Shown: piece by piece, positions 1 through 9,262 of the stretch
How positions within the stretch are numbered: the stretch's first letter is position 1
How the letters are laid out: each line of letters opens with the position of its first letter
Assembly (NCBI RefSeq): GCF_002847345.1
Contig: NZ_LXFV01000001.1
Location: forward strand, 310,001-374,000
Direction: 5' to 3'
Length of the DNA: 64,000 nt
Origin: Pectobacterium peruviense
GTDB lineage: Bacteria > Pseudomonadota > Gammaproteobacteria > Enterobacterales > Enterobacteriaceae
Notes under the pieces: generated by a model
What the model was told of the DNA's origin: nothing
The model's database searches: none
Seen by the model: only the letters and a program-made list of their open reading frames with translations
Translations under genes and position numbers: made by a program

Positions 1-22
1 ATAATTGAGCAAAAACAATCTG

Positions 23-1000
23 TTATTGGTTTTCTTGCTCAATTTCAGGTGCGTTTAATTTAGGGATAACCCGGATATAAATGAGTTCACTGAGTAATTC
101 GACTAAGGTTTGGCTGACGATCACGGCTGGCAGTAACGGTAGCGCGCCCGGTATTGCCAAGGCCAGCGGTAGAATAACCAGAGAATTACGTGTGCTGGCG
201 CTAAAGGCCACGGCTCGCCCGCTAGAGGAATTCAATCGAAACGCACGGCTAGTTAACCAGCCAAGCAGCGGTGCCAGCAGCGCGAAGAGCAGGTAAAACG
301 GTACCGCGAGTAAAACGGATTCCCAGGTAGCACGCAACTGCGGAATGACTGCTGCCACCACGATAAATAACACCAGCGCCGTAGTGGGAACCGGCAGATA
401 GCCCAATGCGTCCGAAAATGTCGCCATAATACGCTGCCGCGCCGCTAGCCATTGAAGAAGCGCTGCCAGCGCTAAAGGTATGGCGATGAGCCAGATAAAT
501 GCGTCGATAAATGGCGCGAAAACGATGAGTCCGACGGCATCGTGGCCGAGAAATAGCGTCAGGTAAAAGGGCAACGCCAGCATTTGTAGCATCAGTAATA
601 TAGGCGTTGCGGCCAGCAGGCGTCCGGCATCGGCGCGTCCCAGATGCGCAAATGTCACCACGTAATCAATACACGGCGCGAGTAACACCAATATGATGCC
701 TAGCTTCACCAGCGGTTCGGCGGGGAGAAAGGGTAACAGCGCCGCGACCAGCAAGGGAATCACGATGAAATTGGCAACGAGAAGCGCCCCGATGAATCTG
801 ATCTGAGTGAAGCTTTTCCCGATCGTGTTCAGCGGAACCTGCAGAAACGTGACAAACAGCATCAGCGCTAACGCGGGATTAATCACGGCATCTAATCGCT
901 CGGTTCCCGGCAGAACCCTGGCTGTTGCCGCTGCCGCTACTACAGCAAAAAAGTAGATCGCGGCCTGATGTGTTTCCATAAAAGGTTTCAGCGCGGACAT
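23..1000 (-). CDS. Arsenic-resistance/bile-acid-symporter-like membrane transporter
   Basis: The 325-residue protein is almost wholly hydrophobic, with about ten predicted membrane segments, and resembles the BASS/ACR3 superfamily of inner-membrane transporters often annotated as arsenic resistance proteins. A polar motif in a membrane segment near residues 105-115 (APCIDYV) fits the substrate or ion site of ACR3-like carriers. No arsR or arsC gene lies nearby, so arsenite export is only a family-based guess; another organic anion is equally possible. The start has a weak ribosome site. The gene reads away from ydgA's 3' end with about 100 bp between them. Confidence 0.75.
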   Translation of the reverse strand: MSALKPFMETHQAAIYFFAVVAAAATARVLPGTERLDAVINPALALMLFVTFLQVPLNTIGKSFTQIRFIGALLVANFIVIPLLVAALLPFLPAEPLVKLGIILVLLAPCIDYVVTFAHLGRADAGRLLAATPILLMLQMLALPFYLTLFLGHDAVGLIVFAPFIDAFIWLIAIPLALAALLQWLAARQRIMATFSDALGYLPVPTTALVLFIVVAAVIPQLRATWESVLLAVPFYLLFALLAPLLGWLTSRAFRLNSSSGRAVAFSASTRNSLVILPLALAIPGALPLLPAVIVSQTLVELLSELIYIRVIPKLNAPEIEQENQ

Positions 1001-1101
1001 GACGTTATCTCAATATCAAGCAGAAGATTTAGGGCAGAAAAAACGGTGGCAGCAAGTGCGACCACCGTGTGTTTTAAAGCGTTATATTACCGAGTGCTGG
1101 G

Positions 1102-2652
1102 TTATTGCGCTGGTGGTGTGATCGGCTCTTGTGGTGCACCAGGCTGGGATTCTTCACCTTCTTCCGTTGGAACGGAGAAGTAAGGTGCGATGAAATCGGC
1201 CAGTGCTATCTTGTTACCGTTGAAGTCAATTTGACCATCAGCGTAGAGTAGTGAGCTGGTAATCGCATTCTCCTTAGTCACACTCATCTGGTTCATTTGA
1301 CCAATGTTCGCCATCATCTTAGCTTGCTGCTGCGCCATTTCTGTCGCCTGCTTTTGCTCTTCATCGTTAGCTGGTTTCGGCCCCGCCTGCACCATTAATT
1401 CTGCCAGCATATCCAGCGGTACGTTGAGTTTGGCATCGAGCTTTTTGACCGATTGACGAATGATTTTTTCTTCATCCGATACCGTGGTATCAGCGGCTTT
1501 ATCCGTGCTCTGCAATGGATCGGTTAAATCCAACGCCAAGGTGAACGTGCCTTCGCCTTTGCTATTTTTCCAACTGATCGGGGAGATCGCAATGCTCGGG
1601 TTGCCTTTCAGCAGTTGTGGCAGGTATTGCAGAATAGACATAGCGACTTCGTGCTGATAAACGTCGGGATCCATAGCACTCGGATCTTGCAACAGTTTCT
1701 GCACTTTTGCCTGATAGGCGGTGAGGAACTGCTTAGTGCCCGCGCCGTCAAGCTGTGAAATAGACATGCTCACGTTACCTGAGCCCAGATTGCGGTCGCC
1801 GATAACTAAGGAGCCCAGCGTAATGGCCATTTTGCCAGCCAGATTTTTATCATCTTCCGTTGCGCTACTTTGCAGAGAGAAGTCGTTCAAGGTAACGGGA
1901 TCGCCGCCTTCTACGGTAAACGTCATCGTTTTAAGAGATAGGGCTCCATCGCCTAAATCAATATCGAATTTGCCTTTTTGATTGGTCCCTTTGATGGAGA
2001 AATCGGTGACATCGACGTTCTCGGTTTGACCCCAGGCGTTTTTCCTTTCCATCTTCACGCTGCTGATGGTGGTGTCCAGCTTGCTGCTGCGCAGATCGTG
2101 CCCGATATCCAACAGCGCTTCTGCGCCACTGAAGGAGAATTTCTGTTCTGGCGTCTGATAGTCGATCGGCACTAGCGTAATGAGTGACTGCGTATCACCG
2201 CTGTAAGCGACGCGGGTTTCTGCCGTGAAGAACGGTTTGTCTTTGGTCAGCTCAAACCAGGCTTTGACTGCCGGGGTGTTGGCCAACTCGGTATGAACAG
2301 AGGCCATCGACGGCGCGAGGTTGAATTTCTTGAGCTGTGCCAGCGGGAACGGCCCGTGAGAGACAGTTTCATTGAAGACGAGCTCTTCACCCGGCGCAAG
2401 GAACTGTGTCCCTTTTGCAGTGCCATCTGTCTGTAAAACATAGGCCAGCGTGCTGCTGAATATTCCGCCTTGATAATCGCGATAGACCACTTTTAACCCA
2501 GAGTTCGGGTAGGCTTGTTTGATCTTAGTGTTCAGCGTATCGGTAAAACCATCAATTTGCTGAGCCACCTGTTTGCCGGTGTACCAGGATGCGCCGGTCC
2601 AGATGGCGCCCAGAGCAACAATAACGCCTACGGCGACTAACGACTTCTTCAT
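1102..2652 (-). CDS. ydgA: YdgA family protein (DUF945)
   Basis: This 516-residue protein matches the YdgA/DUF945 family of enteric bacteria. It begins with one N-terminal hydrophobic segment (about residues 4-20) acting as signal or anchor, followed by a large soluble region expected in the periplasm. The C-terminus is rich in Glu, Gln and Pro. Length is close to the E. coli protein (about 500 residues). It lies beside manA, as in E. coli, with AAGGATG upstream of the ATG. The molecular function is poorly known. Its upstream region carries a three-copy 23-bp tandem repeat. Confidence 0.9.
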   Translation of the reverse strand: MKKSLVAVGVIVALGAIWTGASWYTGKQVAQQIDGFTDTLNTKIKQAYPNSGLKVVYRDYQGGIFSSTLAYVLQTDGTAKGTQFLAPGEELVFNETVSHGPFPLAQLKKFNLAPSMASVHTELANTPAVKAWFELTKDKPFFTAETRVAYSGDTQSLITLVPIDYQTPEQKFSFSGAEALLDIGHDLRSSKLDTTISSVKMERKNAWGQTENVDVTDFSIKGTNQKGKFDIDLGDGALSLKTMTFTVEGGDPVTLNDFSLQSSATEDDKNLAGKMAITLGSLVIGDRNLGSGNVSMSISQLDGAGTKQFLTAYQAKVQKLLQDPSAMDPDVYQHEVAMSILQYLPQLLKGNPSIAISPISWKNSKGEGTFTLALDLTDPLQSTDKAADTTVSDEEKIIRQSVKKLDAKLNVPLDMLAELMVQAGPKPANDEEQKQATEMAQQQAKMMANIGQMNQMSVTKENAITSSLLYADGQIDFNGNKIALADFIAPYFSVPTEEGEESQPGAPQEPITPPAQ

Positions 2653-2687
2653 TTTTATTCATCCTTTAGTAAAAAAATGCGCGTTTT

Positions 2688-2756
2688 CAACGCGAAACGC
2701 GGGTAACTCTCAACGTAATGCGCAGGTAACTTTCAACGCAATACGCGGGTAACACA
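2688..2756. repeat. Three tandem copies of a 23-bp repeat between manA and ydgA
   Basis: Three adjacent 23-bp units start at 2688, 2711 and 2734. All begin with CAACG and share the core CGC-G/A-GGTAAC near the end (for example ACGCGGGTAAC). Units differ at a few positions. The array fills the gap between the manA stop and the ydgA start, so it lies in the ydgA promoter or leader region. Confidence 0.85.
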
Positions 2757-2770
2757 GCGTATGGAACGAG

Positions 2771-3943
2771 TTATCGGTTAAATACGCGAGCGAGACGCCC
2801 CTGTCCCTCAACCGTTATCGGTGATTCATTGGCGGAAATAAAGCAGGACTCCCCTGGGCGTAGCGAAAGCCGCTGCTCATTTTTTTGCAAGATGGCCTGG
2901 CCGTCAACGCAAAATACAATGGCTGCACTGTCTTGGCTGAGCGTTTGTGGGCTCTGGCTCAGTTCGTGCAGTGAAAAAGCAAAATCATCAACAGGAATGG
3001 GGAAGCTGAGTTCATTACCCTGTCGGTGTGGCGTAGTCAGTAATTGGTTTGCGGGTTTGCCTTCAAACACGACATTTTCCAGCAGCTCTGGAATATCAAT
3101 GTATTTCGGCGTTAACCCCGCACGCAGCACGTTATCCGAGTTAGCCATGACTTCTAATGCCACGCCTTTTAGATAAGCATGCGGCGTTTGAGCAAATAGG
3201 AACATGGCTTCGCCGGGTTGAAGTGTAATCACGTTCAGCAACAGTGGGGAAAATAACCCGCTGTCATCGGCATAGTCGTGTGTAATCGCGCGAATGGTGG
3301 CCCACGGCTCGTCATTTTGACTATTTAGCGCGGCCTTCAACACGCCGAGTGCACGGGATTTTTGCTCACCGTCCATGCTCAGCAGATTAGTGAACAGCAT
3401 GGCGAGATTCTTTGCGTCGGGCTGTTGTAAAAACGCGGCGATTGACGGGTGCGCACTGGCAATCGGCTCTAGCAGGTGCACAATTTCAGATAATTCTCGG
3501 AACCCGTTCATGGCCTGAAAGGGCGTTAACGCGTAGACCAATTCTGGTTTGTGATTGGCGTCTTTGTAGTTTCTTTCGGCCGCATCCAGCGCGATACCGG
3601 CGGCATTCTCTTTCGCAAAGCCTTGTTCTGCCGATGATTTACTTGGATGAACCTGAATAGAAAGCGGCTGTTCTGCACACAATACTTTAAACAAAAAAGG
3701 TAATTCGCCAAAACGTTGCGCGATCGTTGCGCCAAGATGGGCTGTTGCGTCTTCAGCAATCATCTCACGCAGGCTGCGAGTGTTGCCTTTTTCATCAATA
3801 ATCGCCGAACTACTTTTAGGATGGGCCCCCATCCAAAGTTCCGCCATCGGTAAATTGTTAGGATTATCAATGCCATAAAGCTCAGTTAACGCGTGTTTGC
3901 TGCCCCAGGCGTAGTGCTGGACGCAATTGAGCATTTTTTGCAT
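2771..3943 (-). CDS. manA: Mannose-6-phosphate isomerase, type I
   Basis: This 390-residue cytoplasmic zinc enzyme interconverts mannose 6-phosphate and fructose 6-phosphate. That feeds mannose catabolism and supplies GDP-mannose precursors for polysaccharides. Visible metal-site motifs are LSIQVHPS near residues 95-102 and KPELVYAL near 133-140, followed by the FAQTPHAYLKG segment. Full length agrees with E. coli ManA (391). The start has GGGAG five bases upstream. It is divergent from fumC and adjacent to ydgA, an arrangement also found in E. coli. Confidence 0.97.
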   Translation of the reverse strand: MQKMLNCVQHYAWGSKHALTELYGIDNPNNLPMAELWMGAHPKSSSAIIDEKGNTRSLREMIAEDATAHLGATIAQRFGELPFLFKVLCAEQPLSIQVHPSKSSAEQGFAKENAAGIALDAAERNYKDANHKPELVYALTPFQAMNGFRELSEIVHLLEPIASAHPSIAAFLQQPDAKNLAMLFTNLLSMDGEQKSRALGVLKAALNSQNDEPWATIRAITHDYADDSGLFSPLLLNVITLQPGEAMFLFAQTPHAYLKGVALEVMANSDNVLRAGLTPKYIDIPELLENVVFEGKPANQLLTTPHRQGNELSFPIPVDDFAFSLHELSQSPQTLSQDSAAIVFCVDGQAILQKNEQRLSLRPGESCFISANESPITVEGQGRLARVFNR

Positions 3944-4182
3944 GTCGGCTCCCTGCTATTACATTAATTGTTAGTTTCTGTGATGCTGGCTGTTAACTAC
4001 TTGAATGATTATGAATACACTGCATCTTCTTCGCTTCATGGTAATGTTTTATGTAGCGCGATGCCAGACCGTGTTAGTAGACACAATAAGTGTGATAGGC
4101 CAGTCAGTGTTATCAGAATAGGCCCAGCGATGTGATTCGATGTTTTCTATTATTTGAATCTGTGTTTTAAGGAGGAAAGGTA

Positions 4183-5580
4183 ATGAGCACGACGCGTAGT
4201 GAAAAAGACTCAATGGGGCCAATCGATGTTCCTGCTGAACGTTTATGGGGTGCGCAAACACAACGCTCACTGGAACACTTCCGTATTTCTGAAGAAAAAA
4301 TGCCTCGCGCGCTGATTTATGCGCTGGCGCAAACCAAGCGTGCGGCGGCTCGCGTCAATATGGATCTCACACTTCTGCCTGCCGATCGGGGAAATGCGAT
4401 TATTCAAGCAGCGGACGAAGTGTTGGCAGGTCAGCATGCTGGAGAATTCCCGTTAGCGATCTGGCAGACGGGGTCTGGCACGCAAAGCAATATGAATATG
4501 AACGAAGTGTTGGCTAACCGCGCCAGTGAACTATTGGGTGGAGAGCGGGGCAACAATCGACGGGTTCATCCCAATGATGATGTTAACAAAAGTCAGAGTT
4601 CTAACGATGTATTCCCAACGGCGATGCATGTTGCGGCCGTGGTTGCGATCAACGAACACCTGATTCCCGAATTGAAAGCTCTGCATGCCACTCTGGCGTC
4701 GAAAGCTGAGCAGTTTAAAGACATCGTCAAGATTGGCCGTACGCATTTACAGGACGCGACGCCGCTTACGCTGGGGCAGGAAATTTCCGGCTGGGCCGCG
4801 ATGTTGCAGCACAATTTGAAGCACATCGAAAACAGCGTACCGCATATTTGCGAATTGGCGCTCGGCGGTACCGCTGTAGGTACGGGATTGAATACGCATC
4901 CTGAATATGCGGTGCGTGTGGCGGCGGAACTGGCGCAATTAACCAATCAGCCGTTTGTGACCTCACCGAATAAATTTGAAGCGCTGGCGACCTGTGATGC
5001 GCTGGTTCATGGGCACGGTACCTTGAAGGGGCTGGCTGCGTCGTTAATGAAGATTGCTAACGATGTGCGCTGGCTGGCATCGGGTCCACGCTGTGGCATC
5101 GGCGAACTCAGTATTCCTGAAAATGAACCGGGCAGTTCCATCATGCCGGGCAAGGTCAACCCGACTCAGTGTGAAGCGCTGACAATGCTGTGTTGCCAGG
5201 TGATGGGCAATGACGTTGCCGTAAATATCGGCGGTGCTTCCGGTAACTTTGAGCTAAATGTCTACCGCCCAATGGTGATTCATAACTTCCTGCAATCGAT
5301 TCGCCTGTTGGCTGACGGTATGAAGAGCTTTGATGAACACTGTGCGGTGGGGATTGAGCCGAATCACGATCGCATCACTCAACTGTTGAACGAATCGTTG
5401 ATGCTGGTGACCGCGCTGAACACGCATATCGGCTATGACAAAGCGGCTGAAATTGCCAAAAAAGCGCATAAAGAAGGGCTTACGCTGAAGGCGTCCGCAC
5501 TCAAACTGAACTACCTCACTGAAGCACAGTTTGATGAGTGGGTTCGACCGGAAGATATGGTCGGTAGCCTGAAAAAGTAA
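4183..5580 (+). CDS. fumC: Class II fumarate hydratase
   Basis: The 465-residue protein is the oxygen-stable, iron-free fumarase that hydrates fumarate to L-malate in the TCA cycle as a cytoplasmic tetramer. The superfamily signature [11 protein letters not shown] sits near residues 318-328, and the active-site segments [10 protein letters not shown] (about 97-106) and [10 protein letters not shown] (about 186-195) are intact. A strong ribosome site (AAGGAGG) precedes the ATG. E. coli places fumA before fumC; no fumA is present here. A rho-independent terminator follows at 5609. Confidence 0.98.
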   Translation: MSTTRSEKDSMGPIDVPAERLWGAQTQRSLEHFRISEEKMPRALIYALAQTKRAAARVNMDLTLLPADRGNAIIQAADEVLAGQHAGEFPLAIWQTGSGTQSNMNMNEVLANRASELLGGERGNNRRVHPNDDVNKSQSSNDVFPTAMHVAAVVAINEHLIPELKALHATLASKAEQFKDIVKIGRTHLQDATPLTLGQEISGWAAMLQHNLKHIENSVPHICELALGGTAVGTGLNTHPEYAVRVAAELAQLTNQPFVTSPNKFEALATCDALVHGHGTLKGLAASLMKIANDVRWLASGPRCGIGELSIPENEPGSSIMPGKVNPTQCEALTMLCCQVMGNDVAVNIGGASGNFELNVYRPMVIHNFLQSIRLLADGMKSFDEHCAVGIEPNHDRITQLLNESLMLVTALNTHIGYDKAAEIAKKAHKEGLTLKASALKLNYLTEAQFDEWVRPEDMVGSLKK

Positions 5581-5608
5581 TGCCGCTGTAGTCAGCGTTT
5601 TATCACGT

Positions 5609-5645
5609 AGCCTGCCGATATCTATCCGCAGGCTTTTTCTTTTTT
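5609..5645 (+). terminator. Terminator after fumC
   Basis: A stem of AGCCTGC and GCAGGCT with a 12-base loop is followed by TTTTTCTTTTTT. It closes fumC on the plus strand and touches the 3' end of the convergent tus gene. Confidence 0.85.
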
Positions 5646-6579
5646 ATTCTGGTGTATCGGTATACAGATGCAAACGCGGGATGAGCAGACGCAGTTCGGC
5701 GGCTTTCGGTTTGTGCTTATGTTTGATGTTGTGGGCGTCATAAGGATTAAGTTCGCCGATAATCGGCACATCGCCCCCAGATTCTTGCTGACAAAGCACG
5801 AGTAGGGGAGACGGGCAGGGATGTTGCACCTGTTTTTGCTGCTCGGCATACCACACGCGTGCGATGGGCTGCACTTTCACCGGACGTTTGATCTTCAAGA
5901 CCGCGTCTTCCGGTAATTGCAATACGGCATCCATCTCTTGTTCCACATGCTCAATCCATTGCGCTTTGGTATACGGCACCGTATGTTTTGCGGCATTCAG
6001 GCTTTTAGTCAGTTTCTCCAGCAATTCTCCACGCGTCATGTTTTTGATGATGTGTTTATTCGCCCAACCAAACCGGACCGACGCTGGGTTGGTTATAAGC
6101 GTCAACGAACGGTAAGCACTGAGCGTGATCAGTCCTTTCAGATGCGAGTGGACGAACTCAAAGCGCTGTTCCGGCTCTAGCCCAGATTCGATGGTAACAA
6201 TCTGCTCTAGCTCTTTTTTCAACGCATTAATTTCCGCAATAAGCGAGTGTGCCTGCTGATATTGTGCCGTATTTACCGCAAAGCAGAGTGCGCCCGGCAA
6301 GCGAATCGCGCTTTTACTGCTAAGTGCTTCCGGATAGTGGTGAATGAACAGACGCTGAAAATGCGCTAGCCCTTTATCACGAGCCTCCTGACCAACGTAC
6401 TGCGTGACGGCGATGTGCTCAATCGGATCATGCTCCGTTCCTTTTTCCACAGGGGGAAGGGAGTAGACGCGACCCGCCAGCAGTCGATACGTTGAAAACA
6501 GCTGCTGCATTACGGCAAGCTTGGTTTCTAACGTCTGAAAACAGAGGTTCATGCGATCGATTAGCGTGTAGCGATTCAT
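5644..6579 (-). CDS. tus: DNA replication terminus site-binding protein Tus
   Basis: The 311-residue monomeric DNA-binding protein binds Ter sites and arrests replication forks arriving from one side. Segments closely resembling E. coli Tus include FGWANKHIIKN (about residues 168-178), KIKRPVKVQPIARVWY (about 227-242) and LRLLIPRLHLY at the C-terminus. Length is near the E. coli 309. A Ter sequence lies between the start codon and the expected promoter, the layout that allows Tus to repress its own transcription in E. coli. The gene is convergent with fumC. Within the gene are two GGGNAGGG octamers on the plus strand. Confidence 0.97.
   Translation of the reverse strand: MNRYTLIDRMNLCFQTLETKLAVMQQLFSTYRLLAGRVYSLPPVEKGTEHDPIEHIAVTQYVGQEARDKGLAHFQRLFIHHYPEALSSKSAIRLPGALCFAVNTAQYQQAHSLIAEINALKKELEQIVTIESGLEPEQRFEFVHSHLKGLITLSAYRSLTLITNPASVRFGWANKHIIKNMTRGELLEKLTKSLNAAKHTVPYTKAQWIEHVEQEMDAVLQLPEDAVLKIKRPVKVQPIARVWYAEQQKQVQHPCPSPLLVLCQQESGGDVPIIGELNPYDAHNIKHKHKPKAAELRLLIPRLHLYTDTPE
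5813..5820 (+). other. Candidate KOPS octamer (GGGCAGGG)
   Basis: GGGNAGGG is the FtsK-orienting sequence known in E. coli. This plus-strand copy points rightward to the dif site at 41.4 kb, the expected polarity. It sits inside tus on the non-coding strand, so it could also be a codon by-product. Confidence 0.5.
6454..6461 (+). other. Candidate KOPS octamer (GGGAAGGG)
   Basis: A second plus-strand GGGNAGGG within tus, again pointing toward dif. Single octamers have little weight alone; the shared polarity of the three copies is what matters. Confidence 0.45.
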
Positions 6580-6590
6580 CTATAAAGTCA

Positions 6591-6613
6591 TTTTAGTTAC
6601 AACATACTTATGT
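6591..6613 (-). other. Ter site (Tus-binding replication fork barrier)
   Basis: Read on the minus strand, the site contains AGTATGTTGTAACTAAA, the core shared with E. coli TerB. It lies about 12 bp upstream of the tus ATG, the same arrangement as TerB and tus in E. coli. From the known polarity of TerB, the blocking face is toward higher coordinates. Leftward-moving forks should therefore stop here and rightward ones pass. Confidence 0.95.
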
Positions 6614-6748
6614 TTATACTCATAAACACACACTTCAGCAATCGTGATTGTCATTATTTTCAAACAGGGCTGGGGGAAATAGAGCGAGAGTAGGCAGGAA
6701 CAACACGGAGTTTACCCTGACTCAGGTAAACTCCGGTAGGAAAAGAGC

Positions 6749-8017
6749 TTAAAGGCGGTGTTTTAGTATCAGGCTGACGACCAGTGCGAGAAGTAAGAGC
6801 GCCGCAAGGAACAAAGTGATCCCCATCCAGCCGAATGAATGCCAGAAGAATCCCCCTAGCGTACCCGCCAGGCTTGAACCCAGATAGTAAGAAAAGAGAT
6901 ACATGGACGAAGCCTGACCTTTCGCGCGACGCGCCCGTTGCCCAATCCAACTGCTAGCCACCGAATGGGCGGCGAAAAAGCCAGCAGTAAAGAGCATCAT
7001 CCCACCAAAAACAACGAATAACGGACTCAAAGCCGTCAATCCCAGCCCCGTTAGCATCAGAAGGATCGAAATACTCAGCACGGGGCCACGTCCGTAGCGG
7101 GACGTTAACGCCCCAGCTTTTGGTGAACTGTAACTTCCGGTGAGATAGACCACGGAAAGTAAGCCAACCACCGCCTGACTGAGTAAATACGGTGGCGCCA
7201 ACAGCCGATACCCGATGTAGTTAAACAGGGTAACGAACGCGCCCATCAGCAAAAAGCCCTCAAGAAACAGTAGCGGCAATCCTGCATCGCGCCAGTGTAG
7301 TTTGCTATTCAGCAGTAGCGTTTTCGGACGCAGTGAACCGGGGCGAAAATGCCGTGATTCCGGCAGAATTCGCCAGAACGTTATCGCCGCGATGAGTGCC
7401 AGTACGCCGATGACACCGATAGCAACACGCCACGGAAAATAGTCCGTTAACACGCCGCTAACCAAACGTCCGCTCATCCCACCAATCGAGTTACCGCTGA
7501 TATATAACCCCATCGAAAACGCCAACACGCTGGGGTGAATTTCTTCACTTAGGTAACTCATGGCGACGGCCGCGACGCCGCTTAGAGACAGACCAATCAT
7601 CGCCCGCATAATCAATATGCCGTTCCAACTGGTCATAAACGCACAAATTACGGTACAGATTGCAGCCAGCATCAGCGACACAACCATCACATTTTTACGA
7701 CCAATCGTGTCGGAGAGCGGGCCGGTGAACAGCAGCCCAAAAGCCAGCATCACCGTTGAGACGGAAAGCGACAAACTGCTGGTTGCTGGCGAAATACCAA
7801 AATCCTGAGATAACACCGGCAACAGCGGTTGCACACAATACAGTAAGGCGAACGTTGCTAATCCAGCAGAAAACAGCGCCAGCGTGACGCGCATAAATTG
7901 TGGCGTACCACGGGTGATATAGGGTGTTTTACCGGAAAATTTCGGGACAGTATCTTCCGCAGCGTCGGCCGTAGAAATAGGCCAGTCGTTCGGTGCAGAA
8001 GATGGCAGGTTACTCAC
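6749..8017 (-). CDS. ynfM: MFS transporter, YnfM family
   Basis: This 422-residue twelve-helix major facilitator protein closely resembles E. coli YnfM. The shared block RGTPQFMRVTLALFSAGLA lies near residues 37-55, and the loop after helix 2 carries GPLSDTIGRK, the MFS motif A. Such carriers are inner-membrane proton-coupled exporters; the E. coli member is thought to export small sugars or drugs but the substrate here is unknown. Translation starts at GTG with AAGGAAT upstream. It is divergent from the LysR gene ynfL across about 115 bp, as in E. coli, which suggests ynfL controls it. Confidence 0.93.
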   Translation of the reverse strand: MSNLPSSAPNDWPISTADAAEDTVPKFSGKTPYITRGTPQFMRVTLALFSAGLATFALLYCVQPLLPVLSQDFGISPATSSLSLSVSTVMLAFGLLFTGPLSDTIGRKNVMVVSLMLAAICTVICAFMTSWNGILIMRAMIGLSLSGVAAVAMSYLSEEIHPSVLAFSMGLYISGNSIGGMSGRLVSGVLTDYFPWRVAIGVIGVLALIAAITFWRILPESRHFRPGSLRPKTLLLNSKLHWRDAGLPLLFLEGFLLMGAFVTLFNYIGYRLLAPPYLLSQAVVGLLSVVYLTGSYSSPKAGALTSRYGRGPVLSISILLMLTGLGLTALSPLFVVFGGMMLFTAGFFAAHSVASSWIGQRARRAKGQASSMYLFSYYLGSSLAGTLGGFFWHSFGWMGITLFLAALLLLALVVSLILKHRL

Positions 8018-8131
8018 AATAATTCCTTAGCGGGAAAGATAAATCAGACGTAAAACAACAATAAGACGATCATAGAAGAGTGATATTATTTTGTATAATA
8101 TATTAATAATCATGATTGATACTTTTAAAAT

Positions 8132-9028
8132 ATGAATATCGAACTACGTCACCTTCGCTACTTTATTGCGGTCGCCGAAGAGCTGCATTTCGGTCGAGCC
8201 GCGGAAAGATTACGCATTTCTCAGCCACCACTGAGCCAACAGATTCAGATTCTGGAAGAGCAGGTGGGAGCAAAACTTTTAGCGCGCAACAACCGGAATG
8301 TTCAGCTCACGCCAGCAGGCGAGATGTTCCTGAAAGAAGCCTGGTCGATCATCAGCCAGGTTGATCAGGCGGCGGAGCGGGCGTCTCGCATTCAACGCGG
8401 TGAGATTGGGGAATTAACGATCGGCTTTACGTCGTCCGCGCCGTTTATCAAAAAGATCTCCAGCAGCCTGCTGCGTTTTCGCCAAACGTATCCAGAAGTG
8501 CATATTCAAATGATGGAGCTCAACACTAAGCAGCAAATTGAACCGCTGCTGAATGGTAAGCTCGATATCGGTATTATGCGCAATAACCCGTTACCGGACG
8601 CGCTGGATCATCAACTGCTACTACGTGAACCGCTGATTGCCGTGGTGCAAGAATCCCATCCTTTAGCGCAGCAGGCCGCAGGGCGAGCAATCAACATCAC
8701 ACAGCTGGCAAATGAGCCATTCGTTTTCTTCTCCCGCGCGGTTGGAACCGCACTGTATGACGATACGCTGACGCTGTTGAAACGCTATGGCATCAGCCCT
8801 TACATCACGCAAGAGGTGGGTGAGGCGATGACCATCGTTGGGCTAGTATCGGCGGGATTGGGCGTGTCCATTTTGCCTGCATCGTTTTTGCGTATTCGGG
8901 TTGATGGCGTGAAATATTTGCTGCTGGAAGAAGAGGACGCCACAACGGAGGTTTGGCTGGTTACGGCACGACATCACCCGCAAAGTGCAGCGGCTAACAT
9001 GCTGATGTCGCTGATGTTGGGCGGATAA
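8132..9028 (+). CDS. ynfL: LysR-family transcriptional regulator YnfL
   Basis: The 298-residue protein has an N-terminal winged helix-turn-helix (about residues 1-60, with LHFGRAAERLRISQPPLSQQ) and a LysR effector-binding domain (about 90-290). It lies back to back with ynfM, the usual layout for a LysR regulator and its target. Its effector is unknown. It resembles BenM/CatM-type LysR proteins in its N-terminal MNIELRHLRYFIAVAEELHF segment. Confidence 0.92.
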   Translation: MNIELRHLRYFIAVAEELHFGRAAERLRISQPPLSQQIQILEEQVGAKLLARNNRNVQLTPAGEMFLKEAWSIISQVDQAAERASRIQRGEIGELTIGFTSSAPFIKKISSSLLRFRQTYPEVHIQMMELNTKQQIEPLLNGKLDIGIMRNNPLPDALDHQLLLREPLIAVVQESHPLAQQAAGRAINITQLANEPFVFFSRAVGTALYDDTLTLLKRYGISPYITQEVGEAMTIVGLVSAGLGVSILPASFLRIRVDGVKYLLLEEEDATTEVWLVTARHHPQSAAANMLMSLMLGG

Positions 9029-9113
9029 TAGTTAAAATATGCGCGCTAAATCACATAACGAATCAAATATTTGACGAGTTTAGTGAAAAGCCCCACCATA
9101 CCCGCAGTTTTTT

Positions 9114-9134
9114 TATTTTGCAGCGTGAAAAATA
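9114..9134. promoter_or_regulatory. Candidate Mlc/NagC-type operator upstream of mlc
   Basis: A 21-bp near-palindrome has arms TATTTT and AAAATA around a GC-containing centre (TATTTTGCA and TGAAAAATA halves). This is the A/T-armed form bound by the ROK repressors Mlc and NagC. It lies about 130 bp before the mlc GTG start. Mlc represses its own gene in E. coli, so self-repression is the likely purpose. Confidence 0.65.
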
Positions 9135-9204
9135 GTCATGCCGCAATAATAAAGATAAATTTTTCAACAGCAGTGCCAGTTATGCCCTAAATAATTCGGG
9201 TTGT

Positions 9205-9241
9205 AGCCAACGCATAGGCAGCTTGAAATATGATGGGTATA
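9205..9241 (+). repeat. Truncated ERIC-like repeat (right end)
   Basis: The segment reads AGCCAACGCATAGGCAGC followed by TTGAAATATGATGGGTATA. This resembles the right-hand end of the enterobacterial intergenic consensus, which ends in AACTTGAAGTATGACGGGTATA. The left part of a full 127-bp ERIC is absent. The element ends about 20 bp before the mlc start and so forms part of its leader. Confidence 0.65.
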
Positions 9242-9262
9242 TAATGCGTAGGAGCCAGGTTT

